This document shows, piece by piece, positions 40,913 through 49,563 of a stretch of 64,000 nucleotides of DNA. Location of the stretch: the NCBI RefSeq assembly GCF_018263855.1, contig NZ_CP073318.1, forward strand, positions 620,001-684,000. The letters run 5' to 3'. The position numbers and the translations under genes were made by a program. The notes beneath the pieces were generated by a model that did no database searches, was not told the origin of the DNA, and worked only from the letters and a program-made list of their open reading frames with translations. The stretch is from Kutzneria sp. CA-103260. Its GTDB lineage: Bacteria; Actinomycetota; Actinomycetes; Mycobacteriales; Pseudonocardiaceae. Within the stretch, counting starts at the first letter, position 1. The number at the start of each line of letters is the position of its first letter.

Positions 40913-41973
40913 TTCCGCGTCAGTAGCACCCGATAGGCGTTGGACCAGCCGTGCTTTCGTCCCCACGGCGCGATCAGTTGGTCGCCGATGAACGCCAGCA
41001 CCATCATCGGCACGGTGAGCACCATGCTGGCCTTGCGGAGTAGCTTGCGCAGGCCGCTGGGCGGCTTCGGCTGCCACGGCACGTCGTCCCCGCCGATGAA
41101 CCGGTTGGACCACAGCATCGCCGCGGCGGCCATGTCCATCGCGGAGTGCGGCTCGCCCCGCTGCTCGTCCACCACCGTGAACCCGACTTCCTCGGCCGCC
41201 GCCCGCAGATTGGCGATGGGCATGAGGTTGAGGTGCTGGGGCTGCAACCACGGCATCCAGTACTTGCCCAGCACGCGGCCCCACTTGCACTCGGGGTCGG
41301 GCAGCTCGATGACCAGATACCCGCCGGGAGCCAGCACCTCGGCGGCGGCGGCCAGCTCGGCCTTGGGGTCGAGGGTGTGCTCCAGATAGTGGAACATGCT
41401 GAGCACGTCGTAGTTTCCGGCGAGTTCGGCGGTCATTTCCGGGAAGTTGCCCCGAAAGCCGCGGGTGATCCAGCCGTGCTCGGCGGCCAGCTCGACGCCG
41501 GCGCTCATGTCCAGACCGTGGAACTCGGTGTCGGGCAGCGCCTCGGCGGCGGCCCGGCAGAAGTGGCCGTGCCCGGTGCCGACGTCCAGCCAGCGCTTGG
41601 CCGCGTGGTGCTTGGTGAGCAGCGAGGCCCGGTCCTTGAGGTTGGCGGAGTTGCCCTCGAACATGTCCGCCATCTGCTTCTCGCCGAGACCGTCGTAGCA
41701 GTCACGGTAGTAGAACTCCAGGCCGGCCAGGCTCAGCCGCGGGTTCTGGAAGATGTGCCGGCAGTCGGCGCACTGGGACAGCTCGAACCGGCCGGGCTTG
41801 TGCTGCAACAGGTCCACGGTGCGCAGCCGAGTGGTCAGCCGCGTGCCGCCGCACCACGGGCAGTCGTCGCGGCGGGGCTCGAAGAAGCGGTCCAGCCCGG
41901 CCGCGATGTCGGCCTGGTACTGGGGTCGCCGCGCGGCGACAGGATCCGTCTCCGGCAGGGAGGAAGCGGTCAT
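40909..41973 (-). CDS. Class I SAM-dependent methyltransferase with N-terminal zinc ribbon
   Basis: 354 residues from ATG 41973. A zinc ribbon CPWCGG...CADC (about 38-69) precedes a class I methyltransferase core with LDVGTGHGHF (SAM-binding), LDMSAG, and FHYLEHTLDP. The C-terminus has a hydrophobic stretch (MVLTVPMMVLAFIGDQL) that may sit at the membrane. The layout is like methyltransferases acting on sugars or lipids in surface-polymer pathways; substrate unknown. No obvious operon partner; the CGNR gene lies 20 bases upstream on the same strand. Confidence 0.85.
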   Translation of the reverse strand: MTASSLPETDPVAARRPQYQADIAAGLDRFFEPRRDDCPWCGGTRLTTRLRTVDLLQHKPGRFELSQCADCRHIFQNPRLSLAGLEFYYRDCYDGLGEKQMADMFEGNSANLKDRASLLTKHHAAKRWLDVGTGHGHFCRAAAEALPDTEFHGLDMSAGVELAAEHGWITRGFRGNFPEMTAELAGNYDVLSMFHYLEHTLDPKAELAAAAEVLAPGGYLVIELPDPECKWGRVLGKYWMPWLQPQHLNLMPIANLRAAAEEVGFTVVDEQRGEPHSAMDMAAAAMLWSNRFIGGDDVPWQPKPPSGLRKLLRKASMVLTVPMMVLAFIGDQLIAPWGRKHGWSNAYRVLLTRN

Positions 41974-41993
41974 GGGCCGCAGCGTAGCGGCGA

Positions 41994-42536
41994 TCAACCT
42001 CCGTTGTCAGCGCGCCGACGGTCGTAAAAACGGGCCGCTCGGGCCCGGTTGGCACACGAGGTCTTGCAGAACTCCTGGCGGCCGTGGGTTTTCACGAAAT
42101 ACCGGACGCAGCGCGGCGCGGTGCAGGCGGTGAGCTTGTCCCGGTCGGGCCCGGCCAGGAACTCGATGGCCGATCGGGCGTATCCGGCGAGCAGCCGGGC
42201 CCGGGCGTCCTCGCGCACGGAGCGAAGGCTGGCCAGGGGCTTGTCCGACCAGGAAAGTTGTGGCGCGACCGGATCCAGCGCGGCCGCGTTGTTCACGACG
42301 GACAACGCCTCGTCCACCGGCATCAGGCGGCGGGCGTCGGCCGGGCTGGGCGGGCCCGGCCGGACCGCGCGGGCGAACAACGCCCGGATCGCCCGCCGTA
42401 GGGTGATCAACTCCGACCGTAGTTCCTCGTCGATGTCGGCCCGCCACCGCCGCGCCGCCTCGGCGGTCTCAAGATCGTCGGCCACGCCGCCGTGACCGTC
42501 GTGGCGGATCGTGCTCGCCAGCTCCAGCGCTTCCAT
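41994..42536 (-). CDS. CGNR zinc-finger protein
   Basis: 180 residues. An ABATE-like N-terminal domain (ELASTIRHDGHGGVADDL; RAIRALFARAV) is followed by a C-terminal treble-clef with CTAPRCVRYFV and FCKTSCANRARAARFYDRR. The CGNR signature itself reads CANR here. Such proteins are presumed transcription regulators in actinobacteria. The start at ATG 42536 begins right at the conserved domain. Confidence 0.85.
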   Translation of the reverse strand: MEALELASTIRHDGHGGVADDLETAEAARRWRADIDEELRSELITLRRAIRALFARAVRPGPPSPADARRLMPVDEALSVVNNAAALDPVAPQLSWSDKPLASLRSVREDARARLLAGYARSAIEFLAGPDRDKLTACTAPRCVRYFVKTHGRQEFCKTSCANRARAARFYDRRRADNGG

Positions 42537-42613
42537 CCCGCTTGACCGCCTCCTCGCCGACACCCTAGCGTGCCTAACGGTAAACATGTGAAATACCGTT
42601 GGGGGGACCTGGA

Positions 42614-43345
42614 GTGGCACTGTTCGCGCAGATCAGCGACCTGCACCTGGACGGCACCGAGCGCGCTGCGGAGCGCGCGCGGCGCACGGTCGACTACCTG
42701 AACGGCCTGGCCCGTCCGGTCGACGCCCTGCTGGTCACCGGCGACATCGCCGACCACGGCACCGAGGCCGAGTACGAGGAGGTCCGGGAACTCCTGGCCA
42801 CCGTCAAGGTTCCGGTGCTGCCCTGCCCGGGCAACCACGACGTGCGCGGCCCGTACCGCAAGGCGCTGCTCGGCGACGAGCCCACCGGCGGCCCGATCAA
42901 CCGCCGCCATCACGTGGCCGGCGTGAACATCCTGATGGTGGACGGAACCGTGCCGGAGCAGGGGCACGGCTATGTCGACGACGAGACCGTCGACTGGATC
43001 CGCGACCAACTGCGCGACGACGACACGCCGACCCTGATCGCCCTGCACCACCCGCCGGCCCGGATGTACGAACCGGTCCTGGACACCATTCTCCTGCACG
43101 AACCCGACCGCCTGGCCGCCGTCGTCGAGGCCTATCCCCAGGTGATCGCCGTGCTCACTGGTCACGCCCACACCGCCTGCGCCACGACTTTCGCCGGCCG
43201 GCCGCTGATCGTCGCGCCGGCGGTCACCTTCGCGGTGCGGCTGGAGTGGGAGGGCGGCACGCACGACAACTGGGATCAGCCGCCGGGCGTGGCCTTCCAT
43301 GTGGTCGACGGCAATCGCATCACCACGCACTTCCGAGTGGCGTGA
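42614..43345 (+). CDS. Calcineurin-like metallophosphoesterase (CpdA-type)
   Basis: 243 residues. Di-metal motifs are in order: ISDLHLD (D-x-H), VTGDIADHG (GDxxD), PGNHD, ALHHPPA and LTGHAHT (GHxH). These match class III phosphodiesterases such as CpdA and Rv0805-like enzymes that hydrolyse cyclic nucleotides or other phosphodiesters. GTG 42614 has GGGGGG seven bases upstream. The next gene starts inside its stop (GTGA), so it is coupled to a LysE-type exporter. Confidence 0.92.
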   Translation: MALFAQISDLHLDGTERAAERARRTVDYLNGLARPVDALLVTGDIADHGTEAEYEEVRELLATVKVPVLPCPGNHDVRGPYRKALLGDEPTGGPINRRHHVAGVNILMVDGTVPEQGHGYVDDETVDWIRDQLRDDDTPTLIALHHPPARMYEPVLDTILLHEPDRLAAVVEAYPQVIAVLTGHAHTACATTFAGRPLIVAPAVTFAVRLEWEGGTHDNWDQPPGVAFHVVDGNRITTHFRVA

Positions 43346-43920
43346 TCCAGCCGTACGCCGTGGCCGGCTTCCTGGCGGCGGTCTTCCCGATCACCGCCAC
43401 CCCCGGCGCCAGCGTCGCCCTGCTCATCCAGGGCGGCCGGCGCCGGGCCCTGCCGGTCATCTGCGGCACCATCACCGGTCTGTACGTGCACGCAACCCTT
43501 GCCGTGCTTGGGTTGTCGGCCATCGTTTTGCAGTCCAGCGAAGCCTTCGCCGTGGTCCGCATCGTCGGCGCCGTCTACCTCGTCGGTCTCGGCCTGTGGA
43601 CCTGGTTCTCCACCGGCACAGCGAAACCGAAACCGAAGTCGGAGCCGACCTACGTCAGAGCCTTGCTGGCCAACGTGCTCAACCCCAAGGCCGCCTCCAT
43701 CTACCTCACCCTGGTGCCGCAATTCGTGACCCCGCAGGAGAATCTGGCCGTCCAGATCTACGTTCTCGTCACCGCCCACGCCGTGCTGGCCGTGGTCTGG
43801 CTGTCCCTGTGGGCCTTCTTCTTGGGCAAGCTGCCTCGCAAGGAAGCGTTCCGCCGCTGGACAAAACGCGTCACGGCGGTGGTTCTGGTGGCGCTGGGGG
43901 TTCGGGCCGCGGCTACCTGA
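43342..43920 (+). CDS. LysE/RhtB-family exporter
   Basis: 192 residues with six hydrophobic segments. The N-terminal FPITATPGASVALLIQGGRRRAL is the typical LysE entry with GxxxG, and NVLNPKAASIYLTLVPQFV is the family's central motif. Such proteins export amino acids or small metabolites. Start GTG 43342 overlaps the phosphoesterase stop. Its 3' end overlaps the convergent LLM gene by eight bases. Confidence 0.92.
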   Translation: MIQPYAVAGFLAAVFPITATPGASVALLIQGGRRRALPVICGTITGLYVHATLAVLGLSAIVLQSSEAFAVVRIVGAVYLVGLGLWTWFSTGTAKPKPKSEPTYVRALLANVLNPKAASIYLTLVPQFVTPQENLAVQIYVLVTAHAVLAVVWLSLWAFFLGKLPRKEAFRRWTKRVTAVVLVALGVRAAAT

Positions 43921-44803
43921 CCCGGTCCAGGATCCGGCCGGCCAGGTCGATGGCGTGCTCGACGTCGCGGGCCCGGTCGCGGAAGGTCAGGTCCACGAAG
44001 GCGTGGTCGATGGCCGCGTCGCGGGACCGCAGCAGCACGTCGGCGATGCTGTCCACGGAGTCGCCGGCCTTGGTGTTGATCCGCAGGATGAAGTCGACGT
44101 CCTCGGGCCGGCGGCCGGCCTGCGCGGTGCCGGCCCGGACCTGGGCCAGCATGCCGGTGTACACGGCCGGGTCGAAGTGGCCGGGGAACGCGGCCGGGAT
44201 GATGCCGTCGGCGCGGCGGGCGGCCCGCTTGATGCCGGCCGGGGTGAACGACGGCAGGTAGATCGGGATCCGCCGCCGCACCGGCTTGACGTCGACGTAG
44301 CTGGCCGGCGTGGCGGTGAACCGGCCCTTGTGCGCCACGGGATTGGTGGTCCAGTACGCCTCCAGCGCGTCGAGGCATTCGTCGAGCCGGGCCCCGCGCT
44401 CCCCGTACGGCACGCCGACACTCTGGAACTCCTCGGGCATCCAGCCGGCCCCGAGCCCGGCGATCAGCCGCCCGCCGCTGAACCGGTCGACGGTGGTCAG
44501 CGACCGGGCCAGCAGCGCCGGGGCGTACCAGGGCGCGATCAGCACGCTGGTGCCCAGCAGTGGCCGGCTGGTCACCGCGGCGGCGATCGTCAGCGTGGCG
44601 AACGGGTCGAGCCCGGCCCGGAACTCGTCGGGGATGCCGTCCTCGCCGGGGTAGTTGATCTCGGGGTGCACCGGGGCGAGCAGCCGGTCACCGACCCAGA
44701 GGCTGTCCGCCCCCAGCTTCTCGGCCTCCCGGGCGAACCGCGCGATGCCCTCCGGGCGGTGCGAGTGCGAGCCGAACTGCGGCAGGTTGAAGCCGATCCT
44801 CAC
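43913..44803 (-). CDS. LLM-class F420-dependent oxidoreductase
   Basis: 296 residues, a luciferase-like TIM barrel. Markers are MRIGFNLPQFG at the start, LWVGDRLLAP, FSGGRLIAGLGAGWMPEEF and ERGARLDECLDAL. This pattern is that of TIGR03619-like F420 enzymes of actinomycetes. Start GTG 44803 with GGGAGC upstream. A TetR-type gene is divergent from it, 72 bases away, and probably regulates it. Confidence 0.9.
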   Translation of the reverse strand: MRIGFNLPQFGSHSHRPEGIARFAREAEKLGADSLWVGDRLLAPVHPEINYPGEDGIPDEFRAGLDPFATLTIAAAVTSRPLLGTSVLIAPWYAPALLARSLTTVDRFSGGRLIAGLGAGWMPEEFQSVGVPYGERGARLDECLDALEAYWTTNPVAHKGRFTATPASYVDVKPVRRRIPIYLPSFTPAGIKRAARRADGIIPAAFPGHFDPAVYTGMLAQVRAGTAQAGRRPEDVDFILRINTKAGDSVDSIADVLLRSRDAAIDHAFVDLTFRDRARDVEHAIDLAGRILDRVR

Positions 44804-44824
44804 GTCTGCTCCCTCGATTCAACA

Positions 44825-44866
44825 TAGGTAACTATCGTCAATATATACACCTACGGCCGATGTAGG
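44825..44866. promoter_or_regulatory. AT-rich divergent promoter with inverted repeats (TetR/LLM)
   Basis: The 72 bases between the LLM and TetR genes contain an AT-rich core (AATATATACAC). TAGGT (44825-44829) pairs with ACCTA (44849-44853), and CCTAC (44850-44854) pairs with GTAGG (44862-44866). This contrasts with the roughly 70% GC around it and probably holds back-to-back promoters and a TetR operator. Confidence 0.55.
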
Positions 44867-44875
44867 ATCCACGAT

Positions 44876-45487
44876 GTGCGCACCTACAACTCGCCCCGGC
44901 GCAAGGACGCCGCGGAGGCCACCCGCGCGGCGATCCTGGAGGCGTCGCGCCGGCTGTTCGTGAGTGAGGGCTACGAGAAGGTGACCGTCGCGGACATCGC
45001 GAAGGCGGCGCGGGTGGCCGTGCCCACCGTCTACGGCAGCACCGGCGGCAAGGCGGCGATCCTGGAGGCGGTGCTCAAGCCGGCGGTCGAGGACCCCGTC
45101 GTCGGGCAGACGCTGGCCGCGGTCGCGGCGACCGACGACCCGGCCGAGATTATCGCGGCCGTCGCGGCCGGCACGCGACAGAACCATGAGCGGCACTGGG
45201 ATCTGGTCTGGGCCCTGTACCGCCACGCCCTGGCCGAGCCGTGCGCGGTGGCCCTGAACAACGAGGCCAGGGAGTCCTACCTGGCCGCGCTGGCGGCGGT
45301 CGTGGACCGGTTGGTGGCCCTGGACGCGCTGAAGCTGGACCGCGACGAGGCCGTGGACGTGCTCTGGTTCTACCTCGGCCGCCCCGGCTGGCACATCATG
45401 GTCGGCGACCGGGGCTGGGACTTCGACCGGGCCGAGGTGTGGCTGTCGGCCCAGGCCCGGCAGGCGCTGCTCAGAACTCCGTGTTGA
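44876..45487 (+). CDS. TetR-family transcriptional regulator
   Basis: 203 residues. The HTH is at about 18-62: AAILEASRRLFVSEGYEKVT, then ADIAKAARVAVPTVYGSTGGK. The C-terminal ligand domain has no recognisable subtype. GTG 44876 is the start. It likely represses the divergent F420-type oxidoreductase. Its 3' end overlaps the convergent radical SAM gene by 17 bases. Confidence 0.92.
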   Translation: MRTYNSPRRKDAAEATRAAILEASRRLFVSEGYEKVTVADIAKAARVAVPTVYGSTGGKAAILEAVLKPAVEDPVVGQTLAAVAATDDPAEIIAAVAAGTRQNHERHWDLVWALYRHALAEPCAVALNNEARESYLAALAAVVDRLVALDALKLDRDEAVDVLWFYLGRPGWHIMVGDRGWDFDRAEVWLSAQARQALLRTPC

Positions 45488-46832
45488 TGATCGCTTCCAC
45501 CAGCGTCTCGCCGACCGGGGTCAGCGTGACGGCGTCCTCGGACAGCACGGCCAGGCCGCGGTCGGCCAGCGACCGGAACCGCGAGGCCCACGGCTCGTCG
45601 CGCAGGGAGTGACCGAAACGGTTGCGATGCAAGGAATCCCGCAACGGCTGCAACGACGTCAGCGCCATCTTCACGGCCCGGGTCTCCTGGCCCTCCGGCG
45701 AGAACGACGCCGCCGAGCCGAGCGGCACCCGGCCGGCCTCCACGGCGGCGGCGTAGGTCTGCCAGTTGACGTCGGTGATCGCCTCCGACCGGCGGCAGCT
45801 CGAACTGCCGCCCAGCCCGATGGCCACCTCGGCGTCCTGCCGGTCCTGGTCGACCATGATGGACTTCCACTTCTCCGGCCCGATCCCGCCGGCGGCGAAG
45901 TACATCGTCGGATGCTCGACGTAGCCGGCGGCCCGCAGGCCTTCGGTCAGCACGGCCCGCATCTCGTACTGCTCGTCGAGAGTGGGCCAGAAATGCCCGT
46001 CCCGCGCCAACTTCGCCCGGTAGCTGTCGACCTGCCAGGCGGCCGGCTTCTCGCCGGCGACGCCGGTCCGCGTCTCGGCGTACGACTTGAGGTGCAACTT
46101 GGTGCACACCACCGAGTTCACGCCGGTCTCCAGCACGACATCGAGATCCCGCCGCACGCTGTCCACGGTCTGGTCCAGCAGCCCGTACATCAGGTCGATG
46201 CTGATCCGCTCGAACCCGACGCGCTGCGCCTCCCGGATGAAGTCCACGCACATCTGCGATGTGTGCTCCCGGCCGCACAGCTTCAGCACCGGGTCGTCGA
46301 ACGACTGCACACCGCAGGACAGCTTGGTGCAGCCCAAGGAGGCCAACAACGCCAGCTTCTCGGTGGTGAAGGTGCTCGGGTCGCCCTCGAACCGGACCGT
46401 GGTCTCCGGCCCGAAGTTGAAGTTCGACCGGTAGAAGTCCAGCAGCCGTGCGATGTCCGCCGGCGGCAGCAGTGACGGCGTGCCACCGAAAACGTTGAAC
46501 TCGCCGATCGGCGCGGACGACAGCGACGGCACCTTCTCCAGCCACAGCTGGGCTTCCCGCATGTTCCACTCGGCCCACTGGGTCAGCTTGCCTGGGTCGC
46601 CCTTGACCAGCACCACCGGGTACTGGCAGAACCGGCAGCGGTAGGCGCAGGTCGGGATGTACGACCACAGGTGGATGGGCGCGGTGTCGCGCAGCTGTTC
46701 GTCCAGGTCGGCCAGGAAAGCGTCGGGGGAGTAGTCCGGGGTGTCGCCCGGGAACACGTGGGCGCCGAACGGATCCCGCGTGACGTACTCCAGCAGGTGG
46801 GCATTCTCCTTCTCCAGCAAGGCATCCAGCAT
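45471..46832 (-). CDS. HemN/HemW-like radical SAM enzyme, paired with the GT4-GT2 glycosyltransferase
   Basis: 453 residues. The [4Fe-4S] motif is CAYRCRFC (Cys62, Cys66, Cys69). GG in FGGTPSLLPP, RFEGDPSTF, SCGVQSFDD and SIDLMYGLLDQT follow the HemN/HemW pattern, and HemN-like C-terminal segments are present. True HemN oxidises coproporphyrinogen; HemW is a heme chaperone; other HemN-like enzymes methylate or cyclopropanate secondary metabolites. The N-terminus is longer and different here, and no heme gene is near. It overlaps the glycosyltransferase stop by one base (TGATG), so the two are made together. Confidence 0.85.
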   Translation of the reverse strand: MLDALLEKENAHLLEYVTRDPFGAHVFPGDTPDYSPDAFLADLDEQLRDTAPIHLWSYIPTCAYRCRFCQYPVVLVKGDPGKLTQWAEWNMREAQLWLEKVPSLSSAPIGEFNVFGGTPSLLPPADIARLLDFYRSNFNFGPETTVRFEGDPSTFTTEKLALLASLGCTKLSCGVQSFDDPVLKLCGREHTSQMCVDFIREAQRVGFERISIDLMYGLLDQTVDSVRRDLDVVLETGVNSVVCTKLHLKSYAETRTGVAGEKPAAWQVDSYRAKLARDGHFWPTLDEQYEMRAVLTEGLRAAGYVEHPTMYFAAGGIGPEKWKSIMVDQDRQDAEVAIGLGGSSSCRRSEAITDVNWQTYAAAVEAGRVPLGSAASFSPEGQETRAVKMALTSLQPLRDSLHRNRFGHSLRDEPWASRFRSLADRGLAVLSEDAVTLTPVGETLVEAIINTEF

Positions 46833-49360
46833 CAGAACACCCCGCCGTTGCCGAAGTAGTTGTGGGCCTCGCCGGACTCCCGGTCCTCGCAGTAGTAGCG
46901 CACGAACTCCTTGAACCGCTCCGGCGGCACCTCGTCGAAGCACTCGGGCAGCGGCGGCGGATAACCGATGTCCTCGCCGACGGTGGCCCGCAGCCGGGCG
47001 AAGAGCTCGTCGCGGAACTCGAAGTACAGCCGGTAGGACGGCGTCTTGTAGACGTGGATCGGGGTGAAGTCGACGACCCGCATCTCGTCGGCGATCTCCT
47101 CGATCCGGGCCCGCAGCCGCCGGGCCAGATCCGCGCCGAAGAACTCGACCACGTCCTCGGAGTCCACAAGGGACGGTGTGAGCAGCAGCGGCAGGATGGT
47201 GTTCTTCGGCGTGAAGTCCTTGATGGAGAACTCGTGCGCCTGCAGGGCTTCGGCCTCGGTCAGATCGATATCGCGGGTGCTGGCCCGCTCCGGGCGGATG
47301 TCCCGCATCACGATGATGCCGTCGTTGCCGTAGGCCCGGCCGGTGATCACCTCGTCGATGGCGTGATCCACCCGGCGCGGGTTGATCTCCACCCGGGCCG
47401 TCGGCGCGTACACGATGTCCTCGCCGGTGCCGCGCACCCGGATGCCGAAGTCCCAGTCGTCGGACAGGTGGTTGACGAACCGCCCGTTGTGCAGCTGGTA
47501 GAAGATCTCGACGCCGCCGACCTTCTCGTACACGTCCCGGTCGACCGCGAAACCCTTGCCGTCCGGGAAACCGCCGAACAGCGCGAAGGTCACCGCCCGG
47601 CAGCGCAGGGTGCGCTGGATGGCGTCCCACAGCCGCGGCCGCTCGGTGAAGTGCTCGTGGTTGTAGTAGTAGTCGCAGACACCGATGGCCGCCTTGTTGG
47701 CCTCCATGGTGCGGAACAGCTCCGGCAGCCAGCGCCGGTCCACCCGGCAGTCGGCGTCGGCCGAGACCAGGTAGTAGCGGGTGCCGGCGGCGCGGCCCAG
47801 ACGCTTGGCCGCGAAGTCCATGCCGGCCTTGCGGGCGCAGGCCACGCCCTGCTCCGGCTCGTCGAGCAGGTGGATCATCAGATCCGGGTGCTCGGCCGCG
47901 AAGGCCTGGGCCACGGCCACCGTGTCGTCGGTGGAGTTGTTGTCCACCAGCACCACGTCGTACAGGTCCTTGTCGAGCTCCTGCTCGTACAGGCTGGCCA
48001 GCACGGTCGGCAGGTTGCGCGCCTCGTTGAACACCGGCAGCACTACCGACAGCCGGGTCCGGGTGGCCAGCATGTCGTCGACCAGCTGCTCGGTCCGGTC
48101 CCGGCCGAAGTGCTGCCGGCCGATCCGGTGGTTGTGTTCCGCCATGCGCGCACGCTTCCCTTCGTCCAGCAGCAGTTCGGCGACACTGTCCACAAAGGAG
48201 TCATCGGGCAGGTCGGCGGTCAGCACCGGGGCCTGGAACCCGAGGTGGCCGTACACCGTGTGGTACAGCTCGTAGTCGCTGGTCAGGTAGGGCACCCCGG
48301 AGGCGATCGCCTCGCCGATCGGGTTGCCGTAGCTCTCGTAGTCGTAGGAGGTCAGGAACGACACCAGCGTCGCCTCGGCCAACAGGTCCCGGATCGAGTA
48401 CGACCGGCCGCTGCGCACCTCCCGTGGCGCCAGCCGGCCGCCGAAGATCATCCGGTCGGTGACGCCCAGGCGATCGGCCAGCCGCAGCAGGTTCTCGTGC
48501 TCGACCGGATCCTCCGCGGGATCGCCGGCCACGAACAGGTGGGCGCCCGGCAGCTGGGCGATCAGGTGCAGGTCACGGTCGATGCGCTTCTGCGGGATCA
48601 CCCGGGTGCAGCGGGCGATCAGCGGCACGCCCTCCGGAATCCCGAAGTGCCGGCGGAACCCGGGGTTCGGGGTAGTCGGCGTGTGGTCGAAGGTGTTGGG
48701 CAGCACGGCGATCTCGCGCAGCCCGGGGGCCCAGGAGAGCGTTTTCCGCTTGGCCTCGTCGTGCAGGGCGACGTACTGGATGTGCGGCGAGTCGGCCGGC
48801 CGCGTGGCGTGCGGATACGGGTAGCGGCCGTACTTTCCGGTGCCGGGCTCGCTCTGCCACATCAGGTCGTGGTCGCGCCACAGCACGAACCGGCCCAGCC
48901 CGGCCGCCCGCCCGTAGCGCTCGATGGCCAGGCACAGCGCCCGGGTGTAGGTGATGTTCTCCGGCAGCGTGCCGTTCTCCACCACCACGAACGTCACCTC
49001 GGCCCGCTGCCAGGCGGCCACGATCCGGTCGGCGATCCGCTCGGCCAGCGCCGTCACCCGGGGCAGCAGCTCGGTCCGCCCCGCGCCGACCACCTCGCGC
49101 AGCACCGCCGACACGAACTCCGCGTCGTAGCCGTCCAGGCCGGTCAGGTCCACCCGGTCCAGCCGCACCCACTCCGGCAGCGCCGAGGACTCCTCCCGAT
49201 ACGGCCGGAAGAAGGCGTTCTTGTCGGCCTTGATGTCGTAGCCAAGATCCAGGCGCACCCGGAAACCCCGGTCGCGCAACACCGATGCCGTCTTCACGAA
49301 CTCGACGACGAGTCCGGAGATCGGGGTCGCGTCGAACGAGATTCCCCACAGCACCGACAT
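46832..49360 (-). CDS. Bifunctional glycosyltransferase, GT4-like and GT2-like domains fused
   Basis: 842 residues from ATG 49360. Residues 1-420 form a GT-B (GT4-like) domain with CTRVIPQKRIDRDLHLIAQ, FGGRLAPREV and SYDYESYGNPIGEAIASGVPYL (parts: SYDYESYG, IGEAIASGV), the usual E-x7-E-like region. A GT-A (GT2) domain runs from about 432 with LSVVLPVFNEARNLPT, VDNNSTDD and the DxD-type SADADCRVD near 533. The final 130 residues are unrecognised and end in NYFGNGGVF. No membrane segment is seen. It is translationally coupled to a HemN-like radical SAM enzyme. The pair probably builds and modifies a glycosylated small molecule or glycan; the product is unknown. Confidence 0.82.
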   Translation of the reverse strand: MSVLWGISFDATPISGLVVEFVKTASVLRDRGFRVRLDLGYDIKADKNAFFRPYREESSALPEWVRLDRVDLTGLDGYDAEFVSAVLREVVGAGRTELLPRVTALAERIADRIVAAWQRAEVTFVVVENGTLPENITYTRALCLAIERYGRAAGLGRFVLWRDHDLMWQSEPGTGKYGRYPYPHATRPADSPHIQYVALHDEAKRKTLSWAPGLREIAVLPNTFDHTPTTPNPGFRRHFGIPEGVPLIARCTRVIPQKRIDRDLHLIAQLPGAHLFVAGDPAEDPVEHENLLRLADRLGVTDRMIFGGRLAPREVRSGRSYSIRDLLAEATLVSFLTSYDYESYGNPIGEAIASGVPYLTSDYELYHTVYGHLGFQAPVLTADLPDDSFVDSVAELLLDEGKRARMAEHNHRIGRQHFGRDRTEQLVDDMLATRTRLSVVLPVFNEARNLPTVLASLYEQELDKDLYDVVLVDNNSTDDTVAVAQAFAAEHPDLMIHLLDEPEQGVACARKAGMDFAAKRLGRAAGTRYYLVSADADCRVDRRWLPELFRTMEANKAAIGVCDYYYNHEHFTERPRLWDAIQRTLRCRAVTFALFGGFPDGKGFAVDRDVYEKVGGVEIFYQLHNGRFVNHLSDDWDFGIRVRGTGEDIVYAPTARVEINPRRVDHAIDEVITGRAYGNDGIIVMRDIRPERASTRDIDLTEAEALQAHEFSIKDFTPKNTILPLLLTPSLVDSEDVVEFFGADLARRLRARIEEIADEMRVVDFTPIHVYKTPSYRLYFEFRDELFARLRATVGEDIGYPPPLPECFDEVPPERFKEFVRYYCEDRESGEAHNYFGNGGVF

Positions 49361-49468
49361 GTCCTGCACGTTAACGCCGGGTGGGGCCACGTCGACCGTC
49401 TACCCAACCAGGTCTGCCCGGAATCCTCCTTCCAGCTGCGCCCACCGGACTCACCCACTAAGCTGCCC

Positions 49469-49545
49469 CCGCGAGTCCCGCTCTCAGGCAACTGAATGTC
49501 GAGTTCCGAAACTCGACACATGGTTGCCCGAGCGCGGGACTCGCG
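49469..49545. repeat. Nested palindromic repeat, copy 2
   Basis: CGCGAGTCCCGC (49470-49481) pairs with GCGGGACTCGCG (49534-49545). GGCAAC (49487-49492) pairs with GTTGCC (49523-49528). TGTCGAGTT (49497-49505) pairs with AACTCGACA (49510-49518) around CCGA. Its first 28 bases from 49469 equal the reverse complement of the right end of copy 1 at 10614-10690. It lies in the 203-base gap between the divergent glycosyltransferase and LtrA genes, 19 bases before the LtrA start. Confidence 0.8.
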
Positions 49546-49563
49546 AGTTTGAGAGTATGCGGC

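Noticed and set aside
46862..49495. 877-aa plus-strand frame over the glycosyltransferase gene
   Set aside because: Low-complexity V/G/H/R-rich shadow; the minus frame carries GT4 and GT2 motifs.
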